In this document: positions 19,175 through 29,331 of the stretch, in pieces
Layout: each line of letters begins with the position of its first letter
Position numbering within the stretch: position 1 is the first letter of the stretch
NCBI RefSeq assembly: GCF_902859705.1
Contig: NZ_CADIJO010000007.1
Span: forward strand, 1 to 64,000
Length of the DNA: 64,000 bases
Source of the DNA: Achromobacter deleyi
GTDB lineage: Bacteria > Pseudomonadota > Gammaproteobacteria > Burkholderiales > Burkholderiaceae_B
Direction: 5' to 3'
The notes under the pieces: model-generated
What the model saw: the letters and a program-made list of their open reading frames with translations, nothing else
Told to the model about the DNA's origin: nothing
Databases searched by the model: none
Program-made: the position numbers and the translations under genes

Positions 19175-19365
19175 GCGATTACGCCGCGGCGGCCCGGCTC
19201 GCGCCCGGGGCCGCCGTTACATATAGAGCGATGCCGGCTGCCGCCGGTACGGCCCCGCGCCGCATTCGCCAAAGGGACAACGGACGGCCCGCCCGGACGT
19301 TGAGGAGACAACCCGCGAGCCGCCTCAAGGCGGCCGCCTATCGCCGCCCCGCGCGGCCCTGTGCC

Positions 19366-20667
19366 ATGACTACCGCTGCAACCCCCCTGGCCTCCGATGC
19401 CGCCGTCCGCCGGCGCGACTGGCAGATCATCCTGCTCATCGGCGTGGCCCACGCCTCGTCCCACTTCTTCCAGCTGGTTCTGCCGTCCCTGTATGTGTCG
19501 CTGGGCAACGAGTTCGGCCTGGACTTCGCCCGCCTGGGGCTGCTGGTGTCCACCTTCTACGTGGTGTCCGGCATCGGCCAGGCCTCGTCCGGCTTCGTGG
19601 TGGACCGTATCGGCGCGCGTCCGGTGCTTTGGTTCGGGCTGGCCTGCTTCGTGCTGTCGGGCCTGCTGATCGGGTCGGCCACCGGCTACCCCATGCTGAT
19701 GACGGCGGCGGTGGTGGGCGGCATCGGCAATTCGGTGTTCCACCCGGCCGACTATTCCCTCATCAACCATCGCATCACCGCGCCGCGCCTGGGGCACGCC
19801 TTTTCGACCCACGGCCTGACGGGCAACCTGGGCTGGGCGCTCACGCCCGTGTTCATGACCACCATCACGCTGCTGGCCAACTGGCGCGTGGCAGCCTATA
19901 GCGCCGCCGGCCTGGTGGCGGTGGTGCTGCTGATGACGGTGGTCTGGCGCGGCCTGCTGGGCGGTGACGAACCCGCGGCCCAGGCAGATACCCCGGACGC
20001 CAAGGCCGCGCGCGCCGTGCCCAAGCCGCAGGATGGCGTGCTGACCACGTTGGCCACGCTGCTGTCCAAGCCGGCGCTGTGGGGCGCCTTCCTGTTCTTT
20101 GCCTGCACGTCGATCGCCTTGTCGTCGGTGCAGAACTACACCATTCCGTTGCTGGGCCAGCTGTATGACCTGTCCAAGGTCGCGGCCAGCTCGGCGCTGT
20201 CCGGTTACATGGTGGCGTCGGCGGTGGGCATGGCGGCCGGGGGCTTCCTGGTGTCGGCCAACCCGCGCACCGAGCGCACCGTGATGGTGGCATTGATTCT
20301 GGCGGGCCTGACGCTGGTGGTGCTGGCCCTGGGCCTGGTGCCGGCGGTGCTGGCCGCCCCGGTGGTGGCATTGGCCGGCTTCTGCTCGGGCGTGGCCGCG
20401 CCGTCGCGCGACATGCTGATCCGCAAGGTCACGCCCAAGGGCTCCACCGGGTCGGTCTACGGCCTGGTGTATTCGGGCATGGACGTGGGTTCGGCGCTGG
20501 GCCCGCTGGCCTTCGGCCTGCTGCTGGATGCGGGGTTGCGCCAGGGCCCGTGGATCGGCGCGGGCGTGGCGTTCACGGTGGCCGCCTTGCTGGCGCAGTG
20601 GATTGCGGTGCAGGCGCGCCGGGCGGATCCTGCCGGCGCACCCGCGGCATCGGCGCCCACGCGCTGA
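19366..20667 (+). CDS. major facilitator superfamily transporter, Fsr-like
   Basis: The 433-residue protein has twelve predicted spans and MFS loop motifs (DRIGARPVLWFGL after TM2). The N-terminal segment with SHFFQLVLPSLYVSLGNEFG and the loop VFHPADYSLINHR resemble the fosmidomycin-resistance-like (Fsr) subgroup. The substrate is unknown. The frame is open much further upstream, but the ATG at 19366 gives the correct family start. About 190 bases after pgsA hold no other gene. It ends at a strong bidirectional terminator. Confidence 0.85.
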   Translation: MTTAATPLASDAAVRRRDWQIILLIGVAHASSHFFQLVLPSLYVSLGNEFGLDFARLGLLVSTFYVVSGIGQASSGFVVDRIGARPVLWFGLACFVLSGLLIGSATGYPMLMTAAVVGGIGNSVFHPADYSLINHRITAPRLGHAFSTHGLTGNLGWALTPVFMTTITLLANWRVAAYSAAGLVAVVLLMTVVWRGLLGGDEPAAQADTPDAKAARAVPKPQDGVLTTLATLLSKPALWGAFLFFACTSIALSSVQNYTIPLLGQLYDLSKVAASSALSGYMVASAVGMAAGGFLVSANPRTERTVMVALILAGLTLVVLALGLVPAVLAAPVVALAGFCSGVAAPSRDMLIRKVTPKGSTGSVYGLVYSGMDVGSALGPLAFGLLLDAGLRQGPWIGAGVAFTVAALLAQWIAVQARRADPAGAPAASAPTR

Positions 20668-20685
20668 TTGCCGCCCCATGAGCAA

Positions 20686-20712
20686 CGCCGCCCTCGGGCG
20701 GCGTTTTTTTTT
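20686..20712. terminator. bidirectional intrinsic terminator
   Basis: The stem CGCCGCC, loop CTCG, and stem GGCGGCG are followed by nine T. It lies between two convergent genes (MFS transporter and tartrate dehydrogenase), so it is well placed to stop plus-strand transcription. The minus-strand T run is weak. Confidence 0.9.
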
Positions 20713-20740
20713 GGCCGGACGTTCATCCGGCCCGGGCGAT

Positions 20741-21817
20741 TCAGCCGCCGGCTTCGATGTGCGCGGCGATGGCGCGGCCGATGTCTTCGGTGCGGGCCTG
20801 GCCGCCCAGGTCGGGCGTGCGCGGGCCGTCTTTCAGGCAGTGTTCGATGGCGGCCAGGATGGCGTCGTGGGCTTCCTGGCTGCCCAGGAACTGCAGCATC
20901 AGCGCGCCCGACCAGATCATGGCGATGGGGTTGGCGATGCCCTTGCCGTAGATGTCGGGCGCGGACCCGTGCACCGGCTCGAACAGCGACGGGAACTTGC
21001 GTTCCGGGTTCAGGTTGGCCGACGGCGCGATGCCGATGGTGCCGGTGCAGGCCGGGCCCAGGTCCGACAGGATATCGCCGAACAGGTTGGACGCCACCAC
21101 CACGTCAAAGCGCTGCGGCTGCAGCACGAAGCGCGCGGCCAGGATGTCGATGTGCTGCTTGTCGGTCTTGACGTCGGGGTAGTGCTGGCCCATGGCGTCG
21201 GCGCGCTCGTCCCACCAGGGCATGCTGATGGCGATGCCGTTGCTTTTGGTGGCCACCGTGAGCTGCTTGCGTTCGCGGCGGTTGGCCAGTTCGAAGGCGT
21301 AGCGCATCACGCGGTCGGTGCCGTGGCGCGTGAAGACCGATTCCTGGATGACGACTTCGCGGTCGGTGCCTTCGAACAGGCGCCCGCCCAGGTTGGTGTA
21401 TTCGCCTTCGGTGTTCTCGCGCACGATGAAAAAGTCGATGTCACCGGCGCGCCGGCCGGCCAGTGGGCAGGCCACGCCGTCGAACAGCCGCACATGGCGC
21501 AGGTTGATGTACTGGTCGAATTCGCGGCGGAACTTGAGCAGCGAACCCCACAGCGACACGTGGTCGGGCACGGTGGCCGGCCAGCCCACCGCGCCGAAGA
21601 AGATGGCGTCGTAGCCTTGCAGCTGCGCCTTCCAGTCGGGCGGCATCATGTCGCCATGCTGCGCGTAGTACTCGCAGTTAGCCCAGGGAAAGGTATCGAT
21701 CTGCAGGGCCAGGCCGAAACGGCGGGCGGCGGCCTGTACGGCGCGCAGGCCTTCGGGCAGGACTTCATTGCCGATGCCGTCGCCGGCGATGGCTGCGATT
21801 TTGTAGACGTGGGACAT
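20741..21817 (-). CDS. ttuC: tartrate/D-malate dehydrogenase (isocitrate/isopropylmalate dehydrogenase family)
   Basis: This 358-residue NAD-dependent oxidative decarboxylase acts on D-malate or L-tartrate type substrates (DmlA/TtuC clade). Family motifs are IAGDGIGNEVLPEG, DFFIVRENTEGEYTNLGG and NLFGDILSDLGPA, with the NAD site at FEPVHGSAPDIYGKGIANP. LeuB itself is less likely because of the N-terminal NCEYYAQHGDMMPPDW segment and the context: a divergent LysR of the DmlR type 140 bases away. This pairing is the known dmlR-dmlA arrangement. Confidence 0.87.
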   Translation of the reverse strand: MSHVYKIAAIAGDGIGNEVLPEGLRAVQAAARRFGLALQIDTFPWANCEYYAQHGDMMPPDWKAQLQGYDAIFFGAVGWPATVPDHVSLWGSLLKFRREFDQYINLRHVRLFDGVACPLAGRRAGDIDFFIVRENTEGEYTNLGGRLFEGTDREVVIQESVFTRHGTDRVMRYAFELANRRERKQLTVATKSNGIAISMPWWDERADAMGQHYPDVKTDKQHIDILAARFVLQPQRFDVVVASNLFGDILSDLGPACTGTIGIAPSANLNPERKFPSLFEPVHGSAPDIYGKGIANPIAMIWSGALMLQFLGSQEAHDAILAAIEHCLKDGPRTPDLGGQARTEDIGRAIAAHIEAGG

Positions 21818-21957
21818 GGGTGGGAACCTGGAAAGGGTAGGGCAAGCAAGCCCGGCCGGCGCCGCGACAGGGCCGCCGCAACGGGAACCCGCTCATGGTA
21901 GGCGTCTGCACAGTCCATCTACAATGGGCTGTTCTGTGAAATGACTCTGCACGAATC

Positions 21958-22866
21958 ATGAATAATGACCTGCTCCCTGCCGATCTGCGTGTCTTCAACG
22001 CGGTGGTGCGCGCCTCCAGCTTTTCCAAGGCCGCCGAAGACCTGGGCATGTCGCCCGCCTACGTCACCAAGCGCATCCGCCTGCTGGAAGCCAGCCTGGG
22101 CACGCCGCTGTTTCACCGCACCACGCGGCGGGTGGTGGTGAGCGAGGCGGGCGAGCGCGTCTACCACTGGGCCCAGCGCATCCTGGACGACGTCGACCAC
22201 CTGGTGGAAGAAGTCGGCACCACGCGGCGCGAGCCGCGCGGGCTGCTGCGGGTGTGCAGCAGTTTCGGCTTCGGGCGGCGGGTGGTGGCGCCGGCGCTGT
22301 CGGCGTTCGTGTCGCGCCACCCCGCGGTGCAGGTGCGCTTCGAGGTGTTCGACCGGCTGGTCGACGTGGCTGCCGAAGGCTACGACCTGGATGTGCGGGT
22401 GGGCGACGACATCGCGCCGCACGTCATCGCTCGCAAGCTGGCCACCAACCACCGCCTGCTGTGCGCCGCGCCGTCGTATCTGGCCGAGCGCGGAGAACCG
22501 CGCAAGCTGGCCGACCTGGCGGGGCACGATTGCCTGGTCATCAAAGAACGCGACCACCCCTTCGGCGTCTGGCGCATGCGCCGCGGCGAGCAGGAACACA
22601 CCGTCAAGGTGCGCGGCCCGCTGTCGGCCAACAATGGCGAGATGGTGGTGCAGTGGGCCGTGGACGGCCGCGGCATCATCCTGCGGTCGGCCTGGGACGT
22701 GGGCCCGCTGATCGCCGCGGGCAAACTGGTGCCGGTGCTGCCGCAGTACCGCCAGGAAGCGAACATCTGGGCTGTGTACCCGTCGCGGGTGAATGCGTCG
22801 GCCAAGGTGCGGGTGTGCGTGGATTTTCTGGAAGCGCATCTGCGCGAACAGGCGGTAGTGGATTGA
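21958..22866 (+). CDS. dmlR: LysR-family regulator, DmlR-like
   Basis: The 302-residue LysR protein has an N-terminal helix-turn-helix (SFSKAAEDLGMSPAYVTKRI) and a C-terminal ligand-binding domain with the CRG/DmlR-type features ETLFDRLVD-like VRFEVFDRLVDVAAEGYDLD and VRVGDD. It is divergent from the tartrate/malate dehydrogenase gene and most likely activates it in response to the substrate. The 140-base gap between them should hold the operator. Confidence 0.85.
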   Translation: MNNDLLPADLRVFNAVVRASSFSKAAEDLGMSPAYVTKRIRLLEASLGTPLFHRTTRRVVVSEAGERVYHWAQRILDDVDHLVEEVGTTRREPRGLLRVCSSFGFGRRVVAPALSAFVSRHPAVQVRFEVFDRLVDVAAEGYDLDVRVGDDIAPHVIARKLATNHRLLCAAPSYLAERGEPRKLADLAGHDCLVIKERDHPFGVWRMRRGEQEHTVKVRGPLSANNGEMVVQWAVDGRGIILRSAWDVGPLIAAGKLVPVLPQYRQEANIWAVYPSRVNASAKVRVCVDFLEAHLREQAVVD

Positions 22867-23080
22867 TCGCGAGCCAGTGATGCAGGGGATGCGTCGGCGC
22901 GTCGCGTCGGCGCCCGGCCCCGGCAGGCTGACCCATCGCGCCTCACTGATCCGCTGCTTGCGCCAGATCAACGCCTGGCCGCCTGCCGCCGCGCCCGCTT
23001 GACGCGCCGCAAGCCCGGGCCCGGCGCGCTCCGATGTAATGACCTTAAGAGACACGGGGTTATTCAACAGGAGAGAAGCC

Positions 23081-24085
23081 ATGAGCAAGAAGCACGCGAT
23101 GCTGGCGGTGGGCGTCGTCATCGGATTGTGGGCCGGGCAGGCGACCGGGGCGCCGCGGCAGGAACCGATCCAGCCGATCGAGGCCGCGGTGGTCAAGGAC
23201 CCCGCCAAGGTGGAACTGGGCAAGAAGCTGTTCTTCGATCCGCGCCTGTCGCGGTCCGGGGCGATTTCCTGTAATTCCTGCCACAACCTGGGCATGGGCG
23301 GGTCGGACAACCTGAAGGCGTCCATCGGCCACAAGTGGCAGCAGGGTTCGATCAATTCGCCCACGGTGCTCAATTCCAGCCTGAGCATCGCCCAGTTCTG
23401 GGACGGCCGCGCCAAAGACCTGCGCGAGCAGGCGGGCGGCCCCATCGCCAACCCGATGGAAATGGCCTCGACGCACGAGTTGGCGGTGCAGGTGCTCAAT
23501 TCCATTCCGGGCTACCGCGCCGAATTCAAGCAGGTGTTCGGCACGGCGGACATTTCCATCGACGAGGTCACCGGCGCGCTGGCCGCGTTCGAGGAAACGC
23601 TGGTGACGCCCAACTCGCGCTTTGACCAATGGCTCAAGGGCGACGACAAGGCGCTGACGGTGCGCGAACTGGCCGGCTACACGCTGTTCAAGAACAGCGG
23701 CTGCGTGGCCTGCCACAACGGCGTGGCCGTGGGCGGCAATTCCTTCCAGAAAATGGGGCTGGTGGCGCCTTACCAGACCGACAACAAGGCCGAGGGCCGC
23801 GCCGCGGTGACGGGCAAGGATGCCGACCGCTTCAACTTCAAGGTGCCGACGCTGCGCAACGTGGCGCTGACCTATCCGTATTTTCATGACGGCGAGGCCG
23901 CCACGCTGACGCAGGCCGTGGACGTGATGGGCCGGCTGCAACTGGGCCGCACCTTCACGCCGGACGAGAACGCGCAGATCGTGGCGTTCTTGAAGACGCT
24001 GACGGGCGACCAGCCGGTGATCCAGTACCCGGTGCTGCCGCCGTCCGAAGATGCCACGCCCCGGCCCGAGCCGTTCGTGAAGTAG
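23081..24085 (+). CDS. ccpA: di-heme cytrochrome c peroxidase
   Basis: The 334-residue periplasmic di-heme peroxidase reduces H2O2 with electrons from cytochrome c. It has a signal peptide at residues 1-23 (ends ATGA-P). Heme-binding motifs are C64-N-S-C-H and C208-V-A-C-H. FDPRLSRSGAISCNSCHN, IANPMEMA and VPTLRNVALTYPYFHDG are characteristic. The start at 23081 follows AGGAGAGAAGCC; a longer frame starts at 23039 but lacks this site. It stands alone, with no accessory gene next to it. Confidence 0.92.
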   Translation: MSKKHAMLAVGVVIGLWAGQATGAPRQEPIQPIEAAVVKDPAKVELGKKLFFDPRLSRSGAISCNSCHNLGMGGSDNLKASIGHKWQQGSINSPTVLNSSLSIAQFWDGRAKDLREQAGGPIANPMEMASTHELAVQVLNSIPGYRAEFKQVFGTADISIDEVTGALAAFEETLVTPNSRFDQWLKGDDKALTVRELAGYTLFKNSGCVACHNGVAVGGNSFQKMGLVAPYQTDNKAEGRAAVTGKDADRFNFKVPTLRNVALTYPYFHDGEAATLTQAVDVMGRLQLGRTFTPDENAQIVAFLKTLTGDQPVIQYPVLPPSEDATPRPEPFVK

Positions 24086-24097
24086 GCGGCGCGGCGC

Positions 24098-24922
24098 TTA
24101 CTGCCGGACGGTGCGCACGTCCGGCGGGGGCGCCGCTTCGAAGTTGCTGCGCCACGGGTTGATGTCCAGCCCGCCGCGCCGCGTGTAGCGGGCGTAGACC
24201 GTCAGCTGCTCGGGCGCGCAGGCGCGCATGATGTCGGTGAAGATGCGTTCCACGCAATGCTCGTGGAATTCGGCGTGCTGGCGAAACGAGATGACGTAGC
24301 GCAGCAACGACTCGCGGTCGATGGGCGCGCCGCGGTAGCGGATCTGCACGCTGGCCCAGTCGGGCTGGCCGGTCACCGGGCAGTTGGACTTGAGCAGGCG
24401 CGAGCACAGCGTTTCGTCCACGGCATCGCCCGGACGGGTGCGCAGCAGTTCGGGCGCCGGCTCGTAGGTGTCGATCTCGATATCCAGCTTATCTATATAG
24501 ATACCGTCCAGCTCGCCCATGTGCAGCTCGGAAAAACGCTGCGGCAAGATGAAGTCCAGCCCCACCGGGGCACCCGCGGCGGCGCTGAGGTCGCGTTCGA
24601 GCCGGCCGCGCAATGCGGCGGAATTGACCAGGCGGGTCTGGTTGAACGAGTTCAGGTAAAGCTTGAACGACTTGGATTCGATGATGTTGGGGCTGTCCGC
24701 AGGCACCGAGAAGGTCGCCATGGCGACGCGCGGCTTGCCCTTGGCGTCGAGCCACGACAGTTCATAGGCGTTCCACAGGTCCACGCCCTGAAAGGGCAGC
24801 GTACCGGCGGCCAGGTCCAGCGCCTGGCGGTTGTGGGCGCGCGCGATGGGGAACAGCAGCGAGGGATCGTATTGCGAGGCGTAGGCCACGCTCTGGCCCA
24901 GCGGGCCGTGAGACAGCGTCAT
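24098..24922 (-). CDS. queF: NADPH-dependent 7-cyano-7-deazaguanine reductase (long form)
   Basis: This 274-residue enzyme of queuosine biosynthesis reduces preQ0 to preQ1. It has the two-T-fold long QueF layout: [15 protein letters not shown] in the N-terminal half and the Cys-containing segment [16 protein letters not shown] in the C-terminal half, with [17 protein letters not shown]. Start MTLSHGPLG at 24922 gives the known family N-terminus. The frame continues 60 bases further upstream without homology. It is convergent with the peroxidase gene, with only 12 bases between their stops. Confidence 0.94.
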   Translation of the reverse strand: MTLSHGPLGQSVAYASQYDPSLLFPIARAHNRQALDLAAGTLPFQGVDLWNAYELSWLDAKGKPRVAMATFSVPADSPNIIESKSFKLYLNSFNQTRLVNSAALRGRLERDLSAAAGAPVGLDFILPQRFSELHMGELDGIYIDKLDIEIDTYEPAPELLRTRPGDAVDETLCSRLLKSNCPVTGQPDWASVQIRYRGAPIDRESLLRYVISFRQHAEFHEHCVERIFTDIMRACAPEQLTVYARYTRRGGLDINPWRSNFEAAPPPDVRTVRQ

Positions 24923-25244
24923 GGAAGGGGTCGTCGAAATGCTTGGGGATGACCGCATTGTAGGCGGTCGGGAAAGGCGCATTTTTCACATCATGAAACG
25001 CTGGTCCCGGCATGTGAAAGTTCGTGCTGCGGCGCATCGCAGCGCCATTTCACAGATGACAATGTCGTTCCGCAATACGAAATGACTTTTATAACTTATT
25101 GATTTTATTCAATAACATTTTTCATCTTATATAAGAGGCACGCCCACATTGCTCCGCAGCACAGGCATAGACTTTGTCCAACGATTCACGCAATGCAAAC
25201 CAAAGTTTTTTTGCCTTTTCAGCCATAGACCAAGGAGCATGACC
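24923..25244. promoter_or_regulatory. divergent promoter region of queF and aceA with three palindromes
   Basis: These 322 bases hold no gene, and the aceA-proximal 160 are strikingly AT-rich for this genome. Three symmetrical sites are visible: TTTCACAT (24984-24991) with ATGTGAAA (25012-25019), 20 bases apart; TTATTGA-N6-TCAATAA at 25096-25115, which also contains an FNR-like TTGAT-N4-TTCAA; and CTTATATAAG at 25126-25135. Isocitrate lyase genes are usually tightly controlled by carbon source, so these are operator candidates. Which protein binds is unknown. Confidence 0.5.
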
Positions 25245-26564
<1,320 letters not shown>

Positions 26565-26617
26565 GCCTGACGGGATCAAGTTTGCAGTTGCAGTTGTAGT
26601 GCTGTTGTAGGGTGGAT

Positions 26618-27415
26618 TCAGGGTGCCTTCGGGCACCCTTTTTTTTCGGCCAGATAGGCGCCGGGCGGCTGTCCCAGCACGCGGCGAAACGCCGACGTGA
26701 AGGCGCTGGGGCTGGCGTAGCCCAGGTCCAGCGCGATGCGGGTCACGGGTTGCCCCTGGGTCAGGCGTTCGATCGCGGCCAGCAGGCAGGCCTGCTGGCG
26801 CCAGGCGGCGAAGCTCGCGCCCGTCTGCGCGCGAAACAGGCGGGTGAACGCGCGCCGGCTCATGCCCGCCTGGTCGGCCACGGCATCCAGGCTGGCGCTG
26901 ATGGTCGGGGCGGCGAACAGCTGCCGGCAGGCCCGCGCCAGGCGCGGATCGGCGGGCAGCGGCGCGCTCAGCGGCAGGGGCGCCATGGCGGCGATTTCCT
27001 CGGCCAACAGGGCCATCAGCTTGCCCGCGCGGCCGTCCAGGTCGTACAGCGCGGGCAGGTCGATGGCGGCGTCCAGCAACTGGCGCAGCAGCGGCGACAC
27101 GCCCAGCACACAGCAATGCGCGGGCAGCCCCAGGGCCTGGGCTGCCGGATCGGCCAGGAAGGTGTTCAGCATGGTCACCGGGCCGCCCATGGTCATTTCG
27201 TGGGTGATGCCGGCAGGCACCCAGCAGGCGCGCTGCGGCGGCACCAGCCAGCGGCCGTGGGGCGTGGCGACGCTGATCGCGCCGCGCGCGGCAAAGGCGA
27301 ACTGGCCGCGCCGGTGGGCGTGCACGGGAAACGTCAGGCCCGCGGGGTAATCGCAGGCGGTCACGACCACGTCGCGGGGGATGTCCTCGTAGGGATCGAC
27401 CAGGGTGTTGCGCAT
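26618..27415 (-). CDS. AraC-family transcriptional regulator with cupin N-terminus
   Basis: About 265 residues. The N-terminal half is a cupin-like sensor (FPVHAHRRGQFAFAARG...WVPAGITHEM). The C-terminal 100 residues are the AraC double helix-turn-helix: LDAVADQAGMSRRAFTRLFR and ALDLGYASPSAFTSAFRRVL, ending GQPPGAYL. The frame is open to 27550, but MRNTLVDPYEDIP at 27415 is the family-like start. It is divergent from the alpha/beta hydrolase gene (about 127 bases), which may be its target. The inducer is unknown. Confidence 0.88.
   Translation of the reverse strand: MRNTLVDPYEDIPRDVVVTACDYPAGLTFPVHAHRRGQFAFAARGAISVATPHGRWLVPPQRACWVPAGITHEMTMGGPVTMLNTFLADPAAQALGLPAHCCVLGVSPLLRQLLDAAIDLPALYDLDGRAGKLMALLAEEIAAMAPLPLSAPLPADPRLARACRQLFAAPTISASLDAVADQAGMSRRAFTRLFRAQTGASFAAWRQQACLLAAIERLTQGQPVTRIALDLGYASPSAFTSAFRRVLGQPPGAYLAEKKGCPKAP
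26621..26646. terminator. intrinsic terminator after aceA
   Basis: GGGTGCC, loop TTCG, GGCACCC and then eight T. It overlaps the last bases of the convergent AraC gene. It is well formed for the plus strand. Confidence 0.92.
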
Positions 27416-27542
27416 GGCCCGAATTCTACAGTGATGGGCCTGCCATCGAAGGCGGGCCGAACGGGGGCGGCCTACGATGCCCAGGTCTTTGAAACCCAAG
27501 GCTGCCCATCTGGGGGCCGCGACCTCTGCTTCTGGAGTGTGA

Positions 27543-28307
27543 ATGCCCAATACCTTTCACCGCGTGGGGCAAGGCCCCCATCCTGTCATCGTGCTGCACG
27601 GCTGGTTTGGCGACGCGCATGCATTCGAACCGATCGAGCCCTGGCTGTCGGGCGACGCCTTCAGCTATGTGTTCATGGACTACCGCGGTTATGGCGGCAT
27701 GCGCAATGCCGCAGGCCGCTACCGTATCGACGAGATCGCTGCCGATACGCTGGCGCTGGCGGACGCGCTGGGGTTCGACCGGTTCAGCCTGGTGGGGCAT
27801 TCGATGGGCGGCATGGCAATCGAGCGGGTGGCGGCATTGGCGCCCGAGCGCGTGCGCGCGTTGGTGCCGGTGGCGCCGGTGCCTTGCGGCGGCGTCACGT
27901 TGGAGCCGGCCGCGCGCGCATTGCTGGAGGGCGCGGCAGGCGATCTGGCCAAGCGCCGCGCCATCATCGACCGCAGCACCGGCGGGCGCCTGCCGGCGGC
28001 GTGGGTGCAGTGGAAGGCGGCGTATTCCGCCGAACATTCGTCGGCCCAGGCGTTTGCCGCCTATCTCGCGGCCTGGGCGGATACCGATTTCAGCGAATCG
28101 ATCGACGGGCGGCATCCGGTGCTGGCGCTGGTGGGCGAGCACGATCCGGTGTTCGACGCGGCGCTGATGGCCGCGACCTATGTTCGGCGCTATCCGCGCG
28201 CGGCGGTGCAGGTGCTGCAGAACGCGGGGCACTACCCGATGAATGAAACGCCGCTGGCCCTGGTGGCGGCCATCGAACGCTTCCTGCATGAGGTGGCGGC
28301 GGTTTGA
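27543..28307 (+). CDS. alpha/beta hydrolase
   Basis: This 254-residue alpha/beta-hydrolase-fold esterase or similar enzyme has the oxyanion motif LHGWFGDAHAFEP, nucleophile elbow GHSMGGMA, the acid Asp in GEHDPVFDA and His in NAGHYPMNE. There is no signal peptide. The substrate is not predictable. Adjacent and divergent AraC regulator suggests inducible expression. It ends 41 bases before the convergent LysR gene. Confidence 0.85.
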   Translation: MPNTFHRVGQGPHPVIVLHGWFGDAHAFEPIEPWLSGDAFSYVFMDYRGYGGMRNAAGRYRIDEIAADTLALADALGFDRFSLVGHSMGGMAIERVAALAPERVRALVPVAPVPCGGVTLEPAARALLEGAAGDLAKRRAIIDRSTGGRLPAAWVQWKAAYSAEHSSAQAFAAYLAAWADTDFSESIDGRHPVLALVGEHDPVFDAALMAATYVRRYPRAAVQVLQNAGHYPMNETPLALVAAIERFLHEVAAV

Positions 28308-28347
28308 CAGGCGCGCGGGCAGGTAGACGTCGGGGATGGCGCAGGCG

Positions 28348-29205
28348 CTACTGGCGCGCGCCTTCCAGCAGCGCCTGCACCAGGCGGTTGTCCTGGTCTG
28401 TCTGGCGGCACACGAACGAGATCTGCCGGTACGGCGCGTCCTTGCCCAGCGGCAGCACGCGCACCGGATGCACGTCCAGCAGGTTGGGGCCGGGTTCGGG
28501 CAGGATGCACACGCCCAGGCCTTCGGACACCAGCGCGGTCAGCGCGGCCAGCGATTGCAGGTCGATGCGGCAGCGGGCATGCGGCGCGTGCTGCGCGACA
28601 TAGCGCGCCGCCAGCCGCCCGCCGATGGTGGTCTTGTCAAAGCGAATCCATTCATAGTGTTCGAACAGGTCGGCCAGCGACTTTTCGCGTGAGTGGGGCG
28701 GGGCGATCAGCACCAGGCGCTCGCGAAACAGCGGCGTCCACGCCAGCCGGCGCGACCCGCCGGTTTCCGGCTGCGTGATGATCGCCGCGTCGATCTCGCC
28801 GGTCTTGAGCTTTTCGACCAGCTCGGTCGCGCGGCCGCGCACCAGCCGCACGTCCAGCTGCGGATAGCGCTCGCGCAGCACCCGCAGCAGCGGCGGCAGC
28901 AAGGTCACCTGCAAGGGCTCGATGGTGCCCAGCCGCACACGGCCTTCGACTTGGGGCGTGCTGCGTCGGCGCAGCTCGTCCAGCCGTGACAGGGCGTCCT
29001 GCAGCACCGCGTCGACTTCCGCGGCGAACGCATTGGGGCGGGCCTGCAACGCCGACCGGTCGAACAGGGGCTGGCCGAAGTATTCCTCGATCTGCTTCAT
29101 CTGCAGGCTGACCGCGCTGGGCGACAGGTTCATGTCGGCCGCGCCGGCCGCGAAGCTGCCGCCGCGCAACACGGCATTGAGCGTGCGGAAAGATTCGATC
29201 TTCAT
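28348..29205 (-). CDS. LysR-family regulator of the Bug/CitE-like/CoA-transferase operon
   Basis: The 285-residue LysR protein has a helix-turn-helix at residues 17-37 (SFAAGAADMNLSPSAVSLQM) and a substrate-binding domain with LDVRLVRGRATELVEKLKTG and DAAIITQPE. The ribosome site AGGATTCC sits inside the 11-base palindrome GAGGAATCCTC (29206-29216). The octamer GAATCCTC recurs at 29231. The gene is divergent from a Bug protein gene 126 bases away, so it probably controls that operon. Confidence 0.88.
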   Translation of the reverse strand: MKIESFRTLNAVLRGGSFAAGAADMNLSPSAVSLQMKQIEEYFGQPLFDRSALQARPNAFAAEVDAVLQDALSRLDELRRRSTPQVEGRVRLGTIEPLQVTLLPPLLRVLRERYPQLDVRLVRGRATELVEKLKTGEIDAAIITQPETGGSRRLAWTPLFRERLVLIAPPHSREKSLADLFEHYEWIRFDKTTIGGRLAARYVAQHAPHARCRIDLQSLAALTALVSEGLGVCILPEPGPNLLDVHPVRVLPLGKDAPYRQISFVCRQTDQDNRLVQALLEGARQ

Positions 29206-29331
29206 GAGGAATCCTCACGTAGTGTTTTAAGAATCCTCGCTTTATATCATCAGGCGCCGGGCCTAGCATGGCATCGACCATAACAACACGGCTGGCGCCT
29301 GACTGCCGGACCGTGGACACGGAGACATGCC

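Noticed and set aside
25099..25112. FNR box upstream of aceA
   Set aside because: TTGAT-N4-TTCAA misses the consensus by one base, and an oxygen link for aceA is unsupported. It is kept only as part of an undefined palindrome.
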